A DNA stretch of 64,000 nucleotides, taken from the NCBI GenBank assembly GCA_022843405.1, contig JALHNQ010000004.1, positions 1 to 64,000 of the forward strand, written 5' to 3'. Made by a program: the position numbers and the translations under genes. This DNA comes from Methylocystis sp. Its GTDB lineage: Bacteria; Pseudomonadota; Alphaproteobacteria; Rhizobiales; Beijerinckiaceae. Of this stretch, positions 9,943-20,800 are shown piece by piece (the first letter of the stretch is position 1; each line of letters starts with the position of its first letter). Below the pieces are notes generated by a model. It searched no databases, was not told where the DNA came from, and saw only the letters and a list, made by a program, of their open reading frames with translations.

Positions 9943-10846
9943 GCGCGTCTTCGACCTCGCGCAACGGCGTTTCGCCCGCGATCCATTTGAAGCTCGGGAG
10001 CTGGTGGCGCGCGAAGGTGAACTGCCGTTTGGCGTAGCGGCGCGTGTCAAGCTGGCTGCGCAAAATCGCTTCTTCCCGCGTCAGCGTTCCATCGAGATAG
10101 GCGATGAGATGCGGGACGCCATGGGCGCGCATCGCCGGCAATGCGGGATCAAGTTGGCGCGCCTTCAGCGTCGCGACTTCCTCGATCGCGCCTTCTCGCG
10201 CCATCTTCTCGAATCGCGCGTCGATGCGCGCGTAGAGCGTCTTGCGCTCGGGCGCGAGGAAAAAGGCCGCGCATTCGGACGCGTTCAGGAGCGGCGGCCC
10301 GCGCAGGCCATGAAAGGAGACGAGCGGTCTGCCTGTCGCCTCCAGCACTTCCAGCGCCCGCAGCAGCCGCTGCGGATCGGTGTCGCGCAACGTCGCCGCC
10401 GTGTCCGGATCGCGGGCCGCGAGTTCGGCGTGAAGCTCTTGCGGGGTCTTGTCCTGCGCCCAGGCGCGCAGGGCGTCGCGCACCTCGCCGGGCGCCGCCG
10501 GAATGTCCGAGAGCCCGCTAAGCGCCGCCTTGAAATACATGCCGGTGCCGCCGACAACGACTGGCGTCAGCCCGCGCGCCTCGACGTCGCGCAGCGCGCG
10601 CGCGAAATCCTCAAGCCAGCGGCCGACGGAATAATTCGTCGCCGCGTCGACATGGCCGAAGAGAAGATGTGGCGCGGCGCTCTCCTCTTCGAGCGTCGGA
10701 CGCGTGGTGATGATCCGCAGGTCGCGATAGACCTGCATCGAATCGGCGTTGACGAGCGCGCCGCCAAGGCGTCGCGCGAGCGCCAGCGCCAGCGCGGACT
10801 TGCCGGAAGCCGTTGGACCTGCAATGAGAATGGCGCGCGCGCGCAT
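9905..10846 (-). CDS. miaA: tRNA dimethylallyltransferase MiaA
   Basis: Transfers a dimethylallyl group to N6 of A37 in tRNAs reading UNN codons. It has the P-loop [15 protein letters not shown] (residues 9-23), then [38 protein letters not shown] and the C-terminal [12 protein letters not shown]. Its 313 residues are normal. It is divergent from serB with only 27 bases between the starts, so the two promoters must overlap. Confidence 0.96.
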   Translation of the reverse strand: MRARAILIAGPTASGKSALALALARRLGGALVNADSMQVYRDLRIITTRPTLEEESAAPHLLFGHVDAATNYSVGRWLEDFARALRDVEARGLTPVVVGGTGMYFKAALSGLSDIPAAPGEVRDALRAWAQDKTPQELHAELAARDPDTAATLRDTDPQRLLRALEVLEATGRPLVSFHGLRGPPLLNASECAAFFLAPERKTLYARIDARFEKMAREGAIEEVATLKARQLDPALPAMRAHGVPHLIAYLDGTLTREEAILRSQLDTRRYAKRQFTFARHQLPSFKWIAGETPLREVEDALSAAARPTSGTG

Positions 10847-10873
10847 GGCGCTATTGCCGCTGAAACGGTCGAG

Positions 10874-11776
10874 ATGTCAAAGCCCATCGACTATGTCGCG
10901 ACCTTCGTGGCCGGCCGGGGCGCTGGACTCAATGAACGAGCGGTGTCGGGCGCGCTCTTCGACGCCGGGCTGATCGACGCCGGACGCGACTGGCTCGCGG
11001 AGGGTCTCGCCGTCGACGCGTTTTTGTCGGGCGCCGGGCATGACCTCGCCGATTTGCGCGCGCGTCTGCAGGCGGCGATTTCCGACGATCCGATCGACGT
11101 CATCGTTCAGCCGACGACCGGGCGTCGCAAGCAGCTGCTCGTCGCCGACATGGATTCGACGATGATCGGACAGGAATGCGTCGACGAACTCGCCGGTCTT
11201 GTCGGCTTGCACGAACATGTCGCGGCGATCACCGAGCGCGCCATGCGCGGCGAGGTCGATTTCGAAAGCGCCTTGAAAGAGCGGGTCGCGCTGCTTGCGG
11301 GGGTGACGCTCGCTCAGATCGAGACGCTGCTGACGCGCATCACGCTGACTCCTGGCGCGCGTCAGCTGGTGCGCACGATGCGCGCGCATGGCGCCCATAC
11401 GGCGCTCATCTCCGGCGGCTTCACGCAATTCACCGAACCCGTGGCGGCGCGCATCGGCTTTCACGAGACGCGCGCTAATCTTCTCGAATTCGCCAATGGC
11501 GCGCTGACCGGCGCGGTCGTCGCGCCGGTGCTGGGCCGCGAAGCCAAGCGCGCGGCGCTTGAAGAATTGCGCGAGGCGAGGGGGCTGCCGCGCGAGGCGA
11601 CTCTCGCCATCGGCGATGGCGCCAATGATCTCGACATGCTGCGCGAGGCGGGGCTGGGGCTGGCCTTCCACGCCAAGCCGAAAGTGGCGCAAGCGGCGGA
11701 CGCGCGCATCGATCACGCCGATCTGACGGCGGCGCTCTATGCGCAGGGATTTCGTCGTGAGGAATTTGTGGATTGA
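10874..11776 (+). CDS. serB: Phosphoserine phosphatase SerB
   Basis: Last step of serine biosynthesis: phosphoserine to serine. It is a HAD-superfamily enzyme with motif I DMDSTMI (Asp92, Asp94), motif II SGGFTQF, and motif [23 protein letters not shown]. The N-terminal 85 residues form the ACT-like regulatory part seen in SerB. The long upstream open frame (from 10004) is the shadow of miaA; the ATG at 10874 ([12 protein letters not shown]) matches the family N-terminus and gives 300 residues. Confidence 0.96.
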   Translation: MSKPIDYVATFVAGRGAGLNERAVSGALFDAGLIDAGRDWLAEGLAVDAFLSGAGHDLADLRARLQAAISDDPIDVIVQPTTGRRKQLLVADMDSTMIGQECVDELAGLVGLHEHVAAITERAMRGEVDFESALKERVALLAGVTLAQIETLLTRITLTPGARQLVRTMRAHGAHTALISGGFTQFTEPVAARIGFHETRANLLEFANGALTGAVVAPVLGREAKRAALEELREARGLPREATLAIGDGANDLDMLREAGLGLAFHAKPKVAQAADARIDHADLTAALYAQGFRREEFVD

Positions 11777-11835
11777 CTCGGCGCTGATCTCAGTTCAGCT
11801 CGAGATCACGGCGCGTCTTGAAGGAGAGGACTGCG

Positions 11836-12147
11836 ATGCCGGTCGAAGGCGCGAGCGTCTACATCCTGCTTTGCGCCGACGGCAGCTATTACGCAGGTCT
11901 GACGCGCAAAGAGGTCGAGACCCGCATCAGCGAACATAATCTCGGGATCAACGCCGACTATACGACGCGGCGCCGACCGGTGAAGCTGGTCTGGTCCGAA
12001 CGATTCGATCTATTGACTGACGCCATCGCGACGGAACGGCGCATCAAGGGCTGGAGCCGCGCCAAGAAGGAAGCGCTGATCAGGGGCGATTATGAGGCGC
12101 TATCGGCGTTGGCGGCGCGACGCATCAAAAAGCAGTCCTCATCCTGA
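11836..12147 (+). CDS. GIY-YIG nuclease superfamily protein (UPF0213/URI type)
   Basis: A 103-residue single-domain protein of the small GIY-YIG group. VYI (8-10) and YAG (19-21) stand for the GIY/YIG motif; TRISEHN carries the conserved Arg and ATERRIKGW the metal-binding Glu. The cellular role of these short members is unclear. A strong AAGGAGAGGA at 11821 fixes the ATG at 11836. The last codons (QSSS and stop) are supplied by a REP palindrome that begins at 12132, so the repeat sits on the gene end. Confidence 0.88.
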   Translation: MPVEGASVYILLCADGSYYAGLTRKEVETRISEHNLGINADYTTRRRPVKLVWSERFDLLTDAIATERRIKGWSRAKKEALIRGDYEALSALAARRIKKQSSS

Positions 12148-12242
12148 GGAGCGCCCGCAAGTCGGGTTTACCCGACTTGCGCATTGAATGTCGATCTCGG
12201 GCAAGCCCGAGATCGAGGCGCGTCTCGAAGGACGAGGACTGC
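12132..12242. repeat. REP-like compound palindrome, copy A
   Basis: Outer arms gcagtcctcatcctgagg and its near-complement ending in gacgaggactgc enclose two further hairpins: caagtcgggtttacccgacttg (about 12158-12179) and a gatctcggg/cccgagatc hairpin (12192-12213). Copies of the outer arms recur at 12302, 12420, 16812, 43541 and 43614. Confidence 0.85.
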
Positions 12243-12301
12243 GCGATTCAGAATTGGCGCAATGTGATCACAGCGGCTGGAATGTTGCTTACTTGAGACG
12301 G

Positions 12302-12350
12302 CTCCTCGTCCTTCGAGACGGCCGCTACGCGGCCTCCTCAGGATGAGGAG
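12302..12350. repeat. REP-like palindrome, copy B
   Basis: ctcctcgtccttcgagac and ...tcaggatgaggag form the arms around a ggccgc-tac-gcggcc hairpin. It belongs to the same family as copies A and C and is in opposite orientation to them. Confidence 0.85.
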
Positions 12351-12419
12351 CCTTGGATTGCGCAGTATTTGGCGCACACACCCCGATCGCTTGCGCACTA
12401 TAGAGACCGCGTCACCCCG

Positions 12420-12473
12420 CAGTCCTCATCCTGAGGAGCGCCGCAGGCGCGTCTCGAAGGACGAGGACTGCGG
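12420..12473. repeat. REP-like palindrome, copy C
   Basis: gcagtcctcatcctgagg and gaaggacgaggactgc form the arms around a gcgcc/ggcgc core. It is nearly the simple form of copy A without the two inserted hairpins. The 12148-12486 gap contains nothing else recognisable. Confidence 0.85.
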
Positions 12474-12486
12474 ATCGCAGTTCCCT

Positions 12487-12621
12487 TCACTTCTTTTTCT
12501 TTGCCGCCTTGTGCTTTGCTTGCGCCAAATCAGATCCCGCCACCGACTTAACATCTTTAGAAGATGCCTTGCTTCTGAGAAGTTTCGAAGCTTTCGATGC
12601 ATCGCGTTTCGATGTCGTCAT
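12487..12621 (-). CDS. Small Lys/Ala/Ser-rich protein, 44 residues
   Basis: A short gene read from ATG 12621: MTTSKRDASKASKLLRSK to a KAAKKKK end. GGAG is 9 bases upstream. The layout (basic, Ala/Ser/Lys-rich, containing VKSVAGSDLAQAK) resembles short conserved hypothetical proteins found in many Proteobacteria, which is family recollection and not a search result. It is downstream of nrdJ on the same strand, 73 bases after its stop. Function unknown; the charge suggests nucleic-acid binding. Confidence 0.6.
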   Translation of the reverse strand: MTTSKRDASKASKLLRSKASSKDVKSVAGSDLAQAKHKAAKKKK

Positions 12622-12694
12622 TTTGATCTCCAAATGAAAGTCTCACGCCAATCTGTGAGATTTGTGAAATCTCGTAACAGCGTACTAGCATTGC

Positions 12695-15600
12695 TCAACT
12701 ACACCCCGTCGTCGCGCCGCAGGTCTCGCATTTCAGACATGTCCCGTTGCGCACCAGCGTGAAATTGGCGCATTCGGGGCAGGCTTCGCCGACATAGCCT
12801 TTCATGCGCGCTTCGGCGCGTTTTTCGGCGATGCCGGTGACGGTCTTGGTCGGCTCGGTCCAGCCGAGCGACGTCAGCGCCTCGGCTTCGCGAAGAGCTT
12901 CGGGCGAGGGCTCGCCGCGCAGCGCGACCGCGCCGCCGATGTTTCGAGCGGCGCCAAAAGCTTCGCCGCCGCCTTGCACCACCATCAGCCTGTCGGTCTT
13001 GGAGCGCAGCAATCCGCGCGAGACGACGGAGTTCGTCTCTGGCGCCTTGCCTTCATGCTGACCCTTGCCGAGCACGTCATGGCCGACGTCCTCGGGCGAG
13101 ACATGGGCGAGATCGTTGCGGCCGAGATAGGAAACGGCGAGTTCGCGGAACACATAGTCGAGGATCGAGGTCGCATATTTGATCGCGTCATTGCCCTGCA
13201 CCGGACCCGCGGGCTCGAAGCGGGTGAAGGTGAAGGCGTCGACATATTCTTCGAGCGGCACGCCATATTGAAGCCCGAGCGAAATCGCGATGGCGAAATT
13301 ATTCATCAACGAGCGGAAGGCGGCACCCTCCTTATGCATGTCGATGAAGATTTCGCCTAAGCGTCCATCTTCATATTCGCCGGTGTGCAGATAGACCTTG
13401 TGTCCGCCGACGGTCGCCTTCTGAATGTAACTCTTGCGCCGGTTTGGCAGCTTCTCGCGCTCGCGGATCACCTGATGCACGACGCGCTCGACGATGCGCT
13501 CGGCGATCGCCGCGGCGCGGGCCGGCATATTGGCGGTCACGACTTCCTCGACGGCGTCCATCGCGTCGATGTCGTCGTCGCCTGCGATGAGTTGCGCGGA
13601 GAGCGGCTGCGAGAGCTTCGAGCCGTCGCGATAAAGCGCATTGGCCTTGAGCCCGAGGCGCCACGACAGCAGATAGGCCTGTTCGCAATCTTCGATCGAG
13701 GCGTCGTTCGGCATGTTGATGGTCTTGCTGATCGCGCCGGAGATGAAGGGCTGCGCCGCCGCCATCATGCGGATATGCGAGTCGACCGAGAGATAGCGCT
13801 TGCCCGTGCGTCCGCACGGACTGGCGCAGTCGAACACCGGATAGTGTTCGCGCTTGAGATGCGGCGCGCCTTCCAGAGTCATCGCGCCGCAGACATGCAC
13901 ATTCGCCGCCTCGATCTCGGATTTGGCGAAGCCGAGATGGGAGAGAAGATCGAAGTTCTTGTCGTCGAGCGCGGCCGCAGGAACTTTCAACGTCTCGGTA
14001 AGGAAGTCGGGTCCGAGCGTCCATTTGTTGAAGACGAATTTGATGTCGAAAGCCGATGGCAGCGCCGCCTCGATCGCGGCGATTTTCTCGTCGGTGAAGC
14101 CGCGCGCGCGCAGGCTCGTGGTGTTGATCGCGGGGGCGTTGGAGAGCGAGGCATGGCCGACGGCGTAGGCCTCGATCTCGGCGATGTCGCTTTCGCGATA
14201 GCCGAGCGCCCGCAGACCCTCGGGCACGGCGCGGTTGACGATCTTCAAATACCCGCCGCCGGCGAGCTTCTTGAATTTCACCAGCGCGAAGTCGGGTTCG
14301 ATCCCGGTCGTGTCGCAATCCATGACGAGGCCGATGGTGCCGGTCGGCGCGACGACGGTGACCTGCGCATTGCGATAGCCATAGAGTTCGCCTTGCGCGA
14401 GCGCTCTGTCCCAGGCGGCGCCGGCGCGCTCGATCAAAAGCTGATCGGGACAGGCGGGTTTGTCGAGCGGCACGGGCGCCGTCGCGAGCTGTTCATAGCC
14501 GACGCGTTCGCCATGGGCGGCGCGGCGATGATTGCGGATCACCCGCAGCATCGCCTCGCGATTCTCCATGAAGCGCACGAAGGGCCCGCGCTCCTTGGCC
14601 ATTTCCGCCGAGGTCGCGTAGCAGACGCCGGTCATGATCGCTGACAACGCGCCGGCGATGGCGCGGCCGGCCTCGCTGTCATAGGCGACGCCCGACGACA
14701 TCAGAAGGCCGCCGACATTGGCGAAGCCGAGACCGAGCGTGCGATAGTCATAGGAAAGCTGCGCGATTTCTTTTGAGGGAAACTGCGCCATCAGCACTGA
14801 GATTTCGAGCACGACAGTCCACAGCCGCACGGCGTGTTCGTATGAATCGACGTCGATGCGCTTCGTTTCGTTATCGCGAAACTGCAACAAGTTCAGCGAA
14901 GCGAGGTTACAGGCCGTGTCGTCGAGGAACATATATTCAGAGCACGGATTCGACGCGCGAATGGGACCGCCCGCCGGGCAGGTGTGCCAGTCGTTGATCG
15001 TCGTGTGGAACTGAATGCCGGGATCAGCCGAAGCCCAGGCGGCGTAGCCGATCTTTTCCCACAGCTCGCGGGCTTTCAGCGTCTTTGCGACCTTGCCGTC
15101 GAGGCGCTTGATGAGGCTCCAGTCGCCGTCCTTCTCGACCGCGCGCAGAAACTCGTCCGTAACGCGCACGGAATTGTTGGAATTCTGGCCGGAGACGGTG
15201 AGATAGGCTTCGCTGTCCCAGTCGGTGTCATAGGTGTCGAAGTGGATGTCCTTGTAGCCCTGCTTGGCGAATTGAACGACCCGCTTGATGTAATTGTCCG
15301 GCACTTCGTTGCGGCGCGCGAGCTTGATCTCGCGCTTTAAGGCCGGATTGATCTCGGGGTTGAAGCAGTCGTCGCCGGGGCCTTCGCAATTCACGCAGGC
15401 GCGCATGATCGCCTTGAGATGTTTCTTGACGATCTTGGAGCCGGTGACGAGCGAGGCGACCTTTTCCTCTTCCTTCACCTTCCAGCCAATGAATTGCTCG
15501 ACGTCGGGGTGATCGATGTCGACGACGACCATCTTCGCCGCCCGCCGCGTCGTGCCGCCGGATTTGATCGCGCCCGCCGCGCGGTCGCCGATCTTGAGGA

Positions 15601-16369
15601 AGGACATCAGGCCCGAAGAGGAGCCGCCGCCGGAAAGCTTCTCCTTCTCGCCGCGCAGTTTCGAGAAATTGGTGCCGGTGCCGGAGCCATATTTGAACAG
15701 CCGCGCCTCGCGCACCCAGAGGTCCATGATGCCGCCGTCATTGACCAGATCGTCGGCGATCGACTGGATGAAACAGGCGTGCGGCTGCGGATGCTCATAG
15801 GCCGATTTCGACTTCACCATCTTGCCATTGGCGAAATCGACGTAGAAATGGCCCTGGCTCGGCCCGTCGACGCCGTAAGCCCAATGCAGGCCGGTGTTGA
15901 ACCATTGCGGGGAATTGGGCGCCGCCATCTGCATGGCGAGCATGTAGCGAAGCTCGTCGCTGAACGCCTGGGCGTCATCCTCCGTGTCGAAATAGCCGCC
16001 CTTCCAGCCCCAATAGGCCCAGGCGCCGGCGAGACGGTCGAAGACCTGCTTGGCCGAGATTTCGGAAACGTGGCGCTGATCCTTGGGGAGTTCCGACAGC
16101 GCCTCTGTATCGGCGACGGAGCGCCACAGGAAGGAAGGAACCGCGTTCTCCTCGACGCGCTTCAAGCGCGCCGGCACGCCCGCCTTGCGGAAATATTTCT
16201 GCGCCAGAACGTCGGCCGCGACCTGGCTCCACTGGTTCGGGACGTCGATATTGTCGAGGGAGAAGACGATCGAGCCGTCGGGGTTGCGGATTTCGCTCTT
16301 CGTCGTACGGAACGCGATGTTCGCATAAGGAGATTCGCCAGCCTTGGTGTAGCGCCGCTCAATTTTCAT
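12695..16369 (-). CDS. nrdJ: Adenosylcobalamin-dependent (class II) ribonucleotide reductase
   Basis: Reduces ribonucleotides to deoxyribonucleotides using a B12-derived radical, with or without oxygen. 1224 residues, the expected size for the long NrdJ form. Landmarks: [35 protein letters not shown] (radical-site region), [21 protein letters not shown], and [32 protein letters not shown] shared by this family. The C-terminus holds a zinc-ribbon-like CPECANF...CLKCETCG plus Cys, which shuttles reducing equivalents. The start ATG 16369 has GAGGGGA upstream and overlaps the stop of a possible small ORF. An NrdR-like box lies about 250 bases upstream. Confidence 0.97.
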   Translation of the reverse strand: MKIERRYTKAGESPYANIAFRTTKSEIRNPDGSIVFSLDNIDVPNQWSQVAADVLAQKYFRKAGVPARLKRVEENAVPSFLWRSVADTEALSELPKDQRHVSEISAKQVFDRLAGAWAYWGWKGGYFDTEDDAQAFSDELRYMLAMQMAAPNSPQWFNTGLHWAYGVDGPSQGHFYVDFANGKMVKSKSAYEHPQPHACFIQSIADDLVNDGGIMDLWVREARLFKYGSGTGTNFSKLRGEKEKLSGGGSSSGLMSFLKIGDRAAGAIKSGGTTRRAAKMVVVDIDHPDVEQFIGWKVKEEEKVASLVTGSKIVKKHLKAIMRACVNCEGPGDDCFNPEINPALKREIKLARRNEVPDNYIKRVVQFAKQGYKDIHFDTYDTDWDSEAYLTVSGQNSNNSVRVTDEFLRAVEKDGDWSLIKRLDGKVAKTLKARELWEKIGYAAWASADPGIQFHTTINDWHTCPAGGPIRASNPCSEYMFLDDTACNLASLNLLQFRDNETKRIDVDSYEHAVRLWTVVLEISVLMAQFPSKEIAQLSYDYRTLGLGFANVGGLLMSSGVAYDSEAGRAIAGALSAIMTGVCYATSAEMAKERGPFVRFMENREAMLRVIRNHRRAAHGERVGYEQLATAPVPLDKPACPDQLLIERAGAAWDRALAQGELYGYRNAQVTVVAPTGTIGLVMDCDTTGIEPDFALVKFKKLAGGGYLKIVNRAVPEGLRALGYRESDIAEIEAYAVGHASLSNAPAINTTSLRARGFTDEKIAAIEAALPSAFDIKFVFNKWTLGPDFLTETLKVPAAALDDKNFDLLSHLGFAKSEIEAANVHVCGAMTLEGAPHLKREHYPVFDCASPCGRTGKRYLSVDSHIRMMAAAQPFISGAISKTINMPNDASIEDCEQAYLLSWRLGLKANALYRDGSKLSQPLSAQLIAGDDDIDAMDAVEEVVTANMPARAAAIAERIVERVVHQVIREREKLPNRRKSYIQKATVGGHKVYLHTGEYEDGRLGEIFIDMHKEGAAFRSLMNNFAIAISLGLQYGVPLEEYVDAFTFTRFEPAGPVQGNDAIKYATSILDYVFRELAVSYLGRNDLAHVSPEDVGHDVLGKGQHEGKAPETNSVVSRGLLRSKTDRLMVVQGGGEAFGAARNIGGAVALRGEPSPEALREAEALTSLGWTEPTKTVTGIAEKRAEARMKGYVGEACPECANFTLVRNGTCLKCETCGATTGCS

Positions 16370-16581
16370 CGTTCCATCCCCTCAAGGCGCAGGCGTCCGC
16401 CCGCGCGCAGCCGTCGGCCGGACGCCGTAAGATAATTGCGATACGCAGGATACGTGCGCCCCGTCGCGACGTTCGGAACCGCCGCTGGGACAAGAACACG
16501 CAGGTAACTAGAAAGCGCGCTGACGCCTCGCTCGCGCTTGCTGCGTTGGAACGTCTTTTGGAGCGTTCTTCGCCGCGTCAT
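16366..16581 (-). CDS. Possible small basic ORF coupled to nrdJ (71 residues)
   Basis: Starts ATG 16581 with AGGAG five bases upstream. It ends in TGA overlapping the nrdJ start (ATGA). The product is [19 protein letters not shown]..., strongly basic, with no recognised domain. Third-position GC is about 66%, lower than surrounding genes, so coding is uncertain. In favour are the Shine-Dalgarno sequence, the stop-start overlap, and its position just after the predicted promoter. It could instead be an untranslated leader or a short regulatory ORF. Confidence 0.35.
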   Translation of the reverse strand: MTRRRTLQKTFQRSKRERGVSALSSYLRVLVPAAVPNVATGRTYPAYRNYLTASGRRLRAGGRLRLEGMER

Positions 16582-16617
16582 CGCAGCTCCTAAGCTGTGC
16601 GAGTCTTCCGCCTGCGT

Positions 16618-16654
16618 CAACAAGATATTGTGTCGGGTGTTAAAAAATCGCCAA
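16618..16654 (-). promoter_or_regulatory. Putative nrdJ promoter overlapped by an NrdR box
   Basis: On the minus strand acacaatatcttgttg (16633-16618) matches the NrdR-box consensus ACACWATATWTTGTGT at 13 of 16 positions. A -10-like CAATAT (16630-16625) lies inside it, and a -35-like TTGGCG (16654-16649) is 18 bases away. NrdR represses ribonucleotide reductase genes, so the overlap makes sense. A clear second box, usual for NrdR, is not seen. Confidence 0.5.
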
Positions 16655-16811
16655 CATGTGGAAAATTTAGTGGATGTCGGGGAAAATTCCAGTCGCCCGG
16701 GGAGAGCAGCCTCCGCCATCTCGCGAGATTCGGCAAGGGGAGTCATTTCGGCGTGGAGTTGCGACAATCAAGCCGCTGCGCGCTTGTCGCGAAGCGCCAA
16801 TTCTGAACTGG

Positions 16812-16866
16812 CGTCCTCGTCCTTCGAGACGCGGCGTTCAGCAACTCCTCATGATGCATGATGAGG
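16812..16866. repeat. REP-like palindrome, copy D
   Basis: gcgtcctcgtccttcgagacg and ...catgatgaggac form the arms. It is a diverged copy of the 12.1-12.5 kb family. It covers the stop codon of the acyltransferase gene that ends at 16838. Confidence 0.75.
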
Positions 16867-17653
16867 ACGGCTTCTCACGGCCACGAGGCGCGCTATCGCC
16901 TTCAGCTCCATCAAGCAAAGTGAGCAACTCTTGCACCATCGCCCGCGCCTCCGCAGCGAGCGCCTTGCGGTCTTTGCCCTTCGTCTCGATCGGCGCGCCA
17001 AAGATGATGTGGCAGCGCGCGCCGCCGCGCTTCATCAGGCTCCACAGATGCGGCAGGAAGGTCATGTCGCCATACCAGCCGACATCGATCCTGCGCGCGC
17101 CGTCGGAATAGGCGATCGCGACCGGCGCGAGCGCCGGCGTCTCGCCGCGCGCGGCCATTGCCTCCAGCGGCGCGAAATGCGCCGAGCGAAACGGCAGAAC
17201 GTCAGCGCCGTCGCTCGACGTGCCTTCGGGAAAGACGACGAGATCGCCGCCAGCGCGCATAACCTCGGCGAGCGAGTCGTTGACGCGCGCGACATCCTGC
17301 CTTGCGCCTCGTTCGACGAAGACCGTGCCCTGTAGCCGCGCCAGCAGTCCGAGCACGGGCCAGTTCGCGACTTCGCGCTTCGCTAGAAAGACGAATGGAG
17401 AGAGGCTCGCCAGCGCGATGATGTCGGTCCAGGAGACATGGTTGGCGACGACGAAGCGCGGCGCGTCGCTGGGCAGGGCGCCCTGCGCCTCGATCCTAAT
17501 GCCGATGACGGCGCAGATCGCGCGGCAGAAGCGCGTCTGGATCGCGTGCTGAATCGGCCAGCCGCGCCGGCGCGCCAGCGCTTGCACGGGAACGACAAAG
17601 ACGAAGGCGGCGGCCAGCGTGAGGGCGAAGGCGAGCGCGCGCAGATAGGCCAT
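16838..17653 (-). CDS. 1-acyl-glycerol-3-phosphate acyltransferase (PlsC family)
   Basis: Membrane acyltransferase that transfers an acyl chain to lysophosphatidate or a related lysophospholipid. From ATG 17653 the N-terminus is a membrane helix (LRALAFALTLAAAFVFVVP). The catalytic NHVSWTD (NHX4D) and the acyl-acceptor motif FPEGTSSDG are present. The upstream in-frame extension to 17932 is non-coding in character. The last 12 or so residues (PSSSCIMRSC) come from REP copy D, suggesting the repeat replaced the original 3' end. 271 residues. It is a paralogue-type PlsC, so the exact substrate is uncertain. Confidence 0.88.
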   Translation of the reverse strand: MAYLRALAFALTLAAAFVFVVPVQALARRRGWPIQHAIQTRFCRAICAVIGIRIEAQGALPSDAPRFVVANHVSWTDIIALASLSPFVFLAKREVANWPVLGLLARLQGTVFVERGARQDVARVNDSLAEVMRAGGDLVVFPEGTSSDGADVLPFRSAHFAPLEAMAARGETPALAPVAIAYSDGARRIDVGWYGDMTFLPHLWSLMKRGGARCHIIFGAPIETKGKDRKALAAEARAMVQELLTLLDGAEGDSAPRGREKPSSSCIMRSC

Positions 17654-17899
17654 CCCGACGAGATGAAGTTGCGATGAGACGATCGTGTGACAGCTCGCGT
17701 CGCTAAGTTGGCGGCGCGCCAAAGGTCGAGCGCGGCGACGGCGAATGAGAATGCAAAATTGATTTGCAGATTTCAGTTTCGCTGACGTTTTGCGGCGCGT
17801 TGACGCCTGGCCTTGTCCGGCGGGCTTCGCCAGCGCAGAATGGTTTTGACATTCAGCCCCTGGCTGCGGATTGCAGCTCGATAATCTGAAAGCGGCATC

Positions 17900-20800
17900 A
17901 TGTTTCAAGGGCTGCGACTTTTCAGCGCTCAACGCATGTTTCGCGCGAATTCCTCTCCTTCCCGATCATGGCGGGGATTCGCCGCGGCGCTCTTCGCGCT
18001 CGCGGCCAGTCATGACCTCGCTTTCGCGCAGCAAGCGCGGACTGGCGGCGTTCTCGCTGACGGCGACGCGGTGACGACCGGGTTTTCCGGGGCGACGGCG
18101 CCAACGCTCATCGCGCCGAAGGTTAATCCGGTCGACCAAACCTTTATCGATCTAAACGGGCCGGCGCTGCGCGTCATCGATCTTCAGGGACCGTTCGCGC
18201 CGCCGCAGGCGCAGTTTCTGCAGGCGCCGAAGCCTTTCACCCTCACCGCCAGCCAGATCGGCCAAGTGTTTGCGGTCGCATTGGATAATGCGTCGCCGCC
18301 GAATATTTACGCCGCTGCGACTTCCGCCTATGGGCTGCCGATCGTCGCCCCGAATCCGAGCGGCGCGAGCGCGCCGGTTCGGGCGAAGCAGGGGGCGCCA
18401 AACGCGAGTTTCATGCCGGGCCTATTCGGCCCCGCAACGCTTCGCGGCGGCCCCGGCTCGATCTGGCGCATCGATGGCGCGACGGGCGAAGCGCGGCTGT
18501 TCGCCAATGTGACGCTTGACCAGACGCCGAATGCCGGCCCCGCGCTCGGCGGGCTCGCATATGACGCCGTCTCCAACAACCTGTTTGTGGCCGATCGCGG
18601 CGCCGGCATGATTCACCGTTTCGACATGGCCGGCGCGGAACGCAGTCGCTACGACCACGGCGTGCAGGGGCGGCCCGGCGCCGGCTTGCCGGCGGCGCCG
18701 TTCAATCCGTCCGCTCGTCTCGATATCGCCAGCGCGCAGTTCAAAACCGACGACCCCGCGACATGGGGTTATGCGCCCCCCGAACGCCGGATATTCGGCC
18801 TCGCGATTCACGCCGGCCGACTTTTTTACGCGGTCGCGGAGCGAATGCAGATCTGGTCGGTGGGCATTATGCCGGACGGATCATTCGCGCCCGATGCGCG
18901 GATCGAAGTCACGGTTCCGCCCGGTGCGGGCGCGACGGAAATCTCCAAGATCGCCTTCGACGAGCAGGGGCGGATGCTGCTCGCCGAGCGCGCCGCCCCA
19001 ACCGGCGCTTACGACTTCGGCGCATTGGCGCAGCCCGGAATCGGACGCGTCCTGCGTTACACGCCGGCGGCCGGAAGCGAAGGCGCCGCCTGGCAGGCGG
19101 CTCCCGACGAATATGCGATCGGTTTTTACGGCCAGATGAGAAACGGCGATGGTGGCGTCGCGCTCGGCTATGGCTATGATCCGGCGGGTAAGCTCAATCG
19201 CGCGTCCTGCGGCGGTTTTGTTTGGTCGACGGGAGAGCAGCTGCGCGTGTCCGCCAACGCTGGTCTCGTCGCCGATCTGGCCAAGGGCGGGCCAGCGAAC
19301 GCCAATGGCATGCAGGGCAATGGCGCGGACCTCGTTCGGCCGGCCAATGCGCCGCCGACAGCGAGTTATTTCGTCGATTATGACGATCGCTTCGACGATC
19401 CGAACGCCCGCGGCGTTCTCGGCGACGTCGCGATCCGTCGCAATTGCGCGGCCGGGCCCGGCGCGCCTGCGGCCGCGCCGTCGGGTCCCCAACCGGCGCC
19501 CGCCGCGCCGATGGGTCCTGGGCCGGGGCCGACGCCAGGACCGGGTCCCGGACCCGGGTCCGCGCCGGGTCCCGGACCGGGGTTTGGGCCGGTGGAAGGC
19601 GGCTTCCTTCCCTGGATAGATGAAGACGGCCCAGGCCCCTGGTGGGACGATGGTCCGCCGCCGCCCCCGCCAATTTGCCCGCCGGGCTCGCACCTTGCGA
19701 CAAATGGCTTGCAGTGCTGCCCCTTGGGCCAGATTCCGGGTTTTGGAGGCGTTTGTCAGCCGATATGCCCCAATGGCGCCGCCGGTCTCGAATGCTGGCA
19801 CGGATTCCAGCCGGGCCAGGGTCCTGGTCCTGGAGGGCCGGGCATTTGCTGGAACGGCGCGGCGCCGACGAAAATCCCGGGTTGCGCGCCGAACACGCTC
19901 GCCTGCAACAAATGCCCGAAGTCGCCGCTGAAAAAGTGTCCCGCCGGTTTCAATTTGGTCACCGCTCCGCCGGGCGTCCCAGCCGTCACATGGCTTTGGA
20001 GCAACGCGACCTGCGTGGCGAGCCCGGCGCAGGCGGCTTGCTCGCCCGGCACGACAGTTTGCGCGGCGTGGGGGACGTGCGCCGCCGGCGCGCAGGTCGG
20101 CCTGGACGGCCTATGCCACCCGGCCATGTGTCCCGCGGGTCAGACGGCCTTTCGCGTCAACAAATGCTGTTTGAACGGCGCGGCGCCGAATGCGCTTGGG
20201 CAATGTCCCGGCATTCCGGCGCCGCCGCTGTGGTTCCTCGACTTTCTCGCAACGGGAAGCGGGCCCTGCATTCCGCCGAACTGCTCCTATTACGAGTTTA
20301 CGGTCGTCGGCGGCGAGCGCTTCGGTCGCGGGTCGCTCACCCAGCGCATCACTTTGCCGCCGGGATCCAACTTTCCGGAGGCGCGCGTCACCCGCGCCCC
20401 CAAATATTGCCCGGCTTCGAGGTGGTCATGCTCGAAGGAGGGCGATGTCTTCACCTGCGGCGTCGAAGATTGCGGGCTTGCGGCCGGCGATCAGGTCGTG
20501 GTGCGGCTGGAAGGAAAGGTCGCTCCTGACCTGAAGGAGCCGCCGCCGGCGCCGATCGAGAAGACCGCTTGCGGCGTCCTCGAATGGCGCGAGATGACCG
20601 GTCGCAGTCCCACCGCGCCTGTCGATCAGCCGCGCGGCGAAGGGCGCGAGGCGCCAACGCGGCAACCGCAAGCGCAACGCGAAACGACGGGCGGCGTCGT
20701 CACGCCCAGCAAAAAAGCCTGCTGGACGATTCGCATTGCAGGGAAGACGCCGGCGCCGCCGGCTTGTCCGCCCAATTACGCCGCCACCGCAGATGGCCAG

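Noticed and set aside
10004-10873. N-terminal extension of serB
   Set aside because: Antisense of miaA; SerB begins at ATG 10874.
12641-12673. Two short hairpins after nrdJ as a terminator
   Set aside because: Stems are only about 6 bp with no T-tract on the minus strand.
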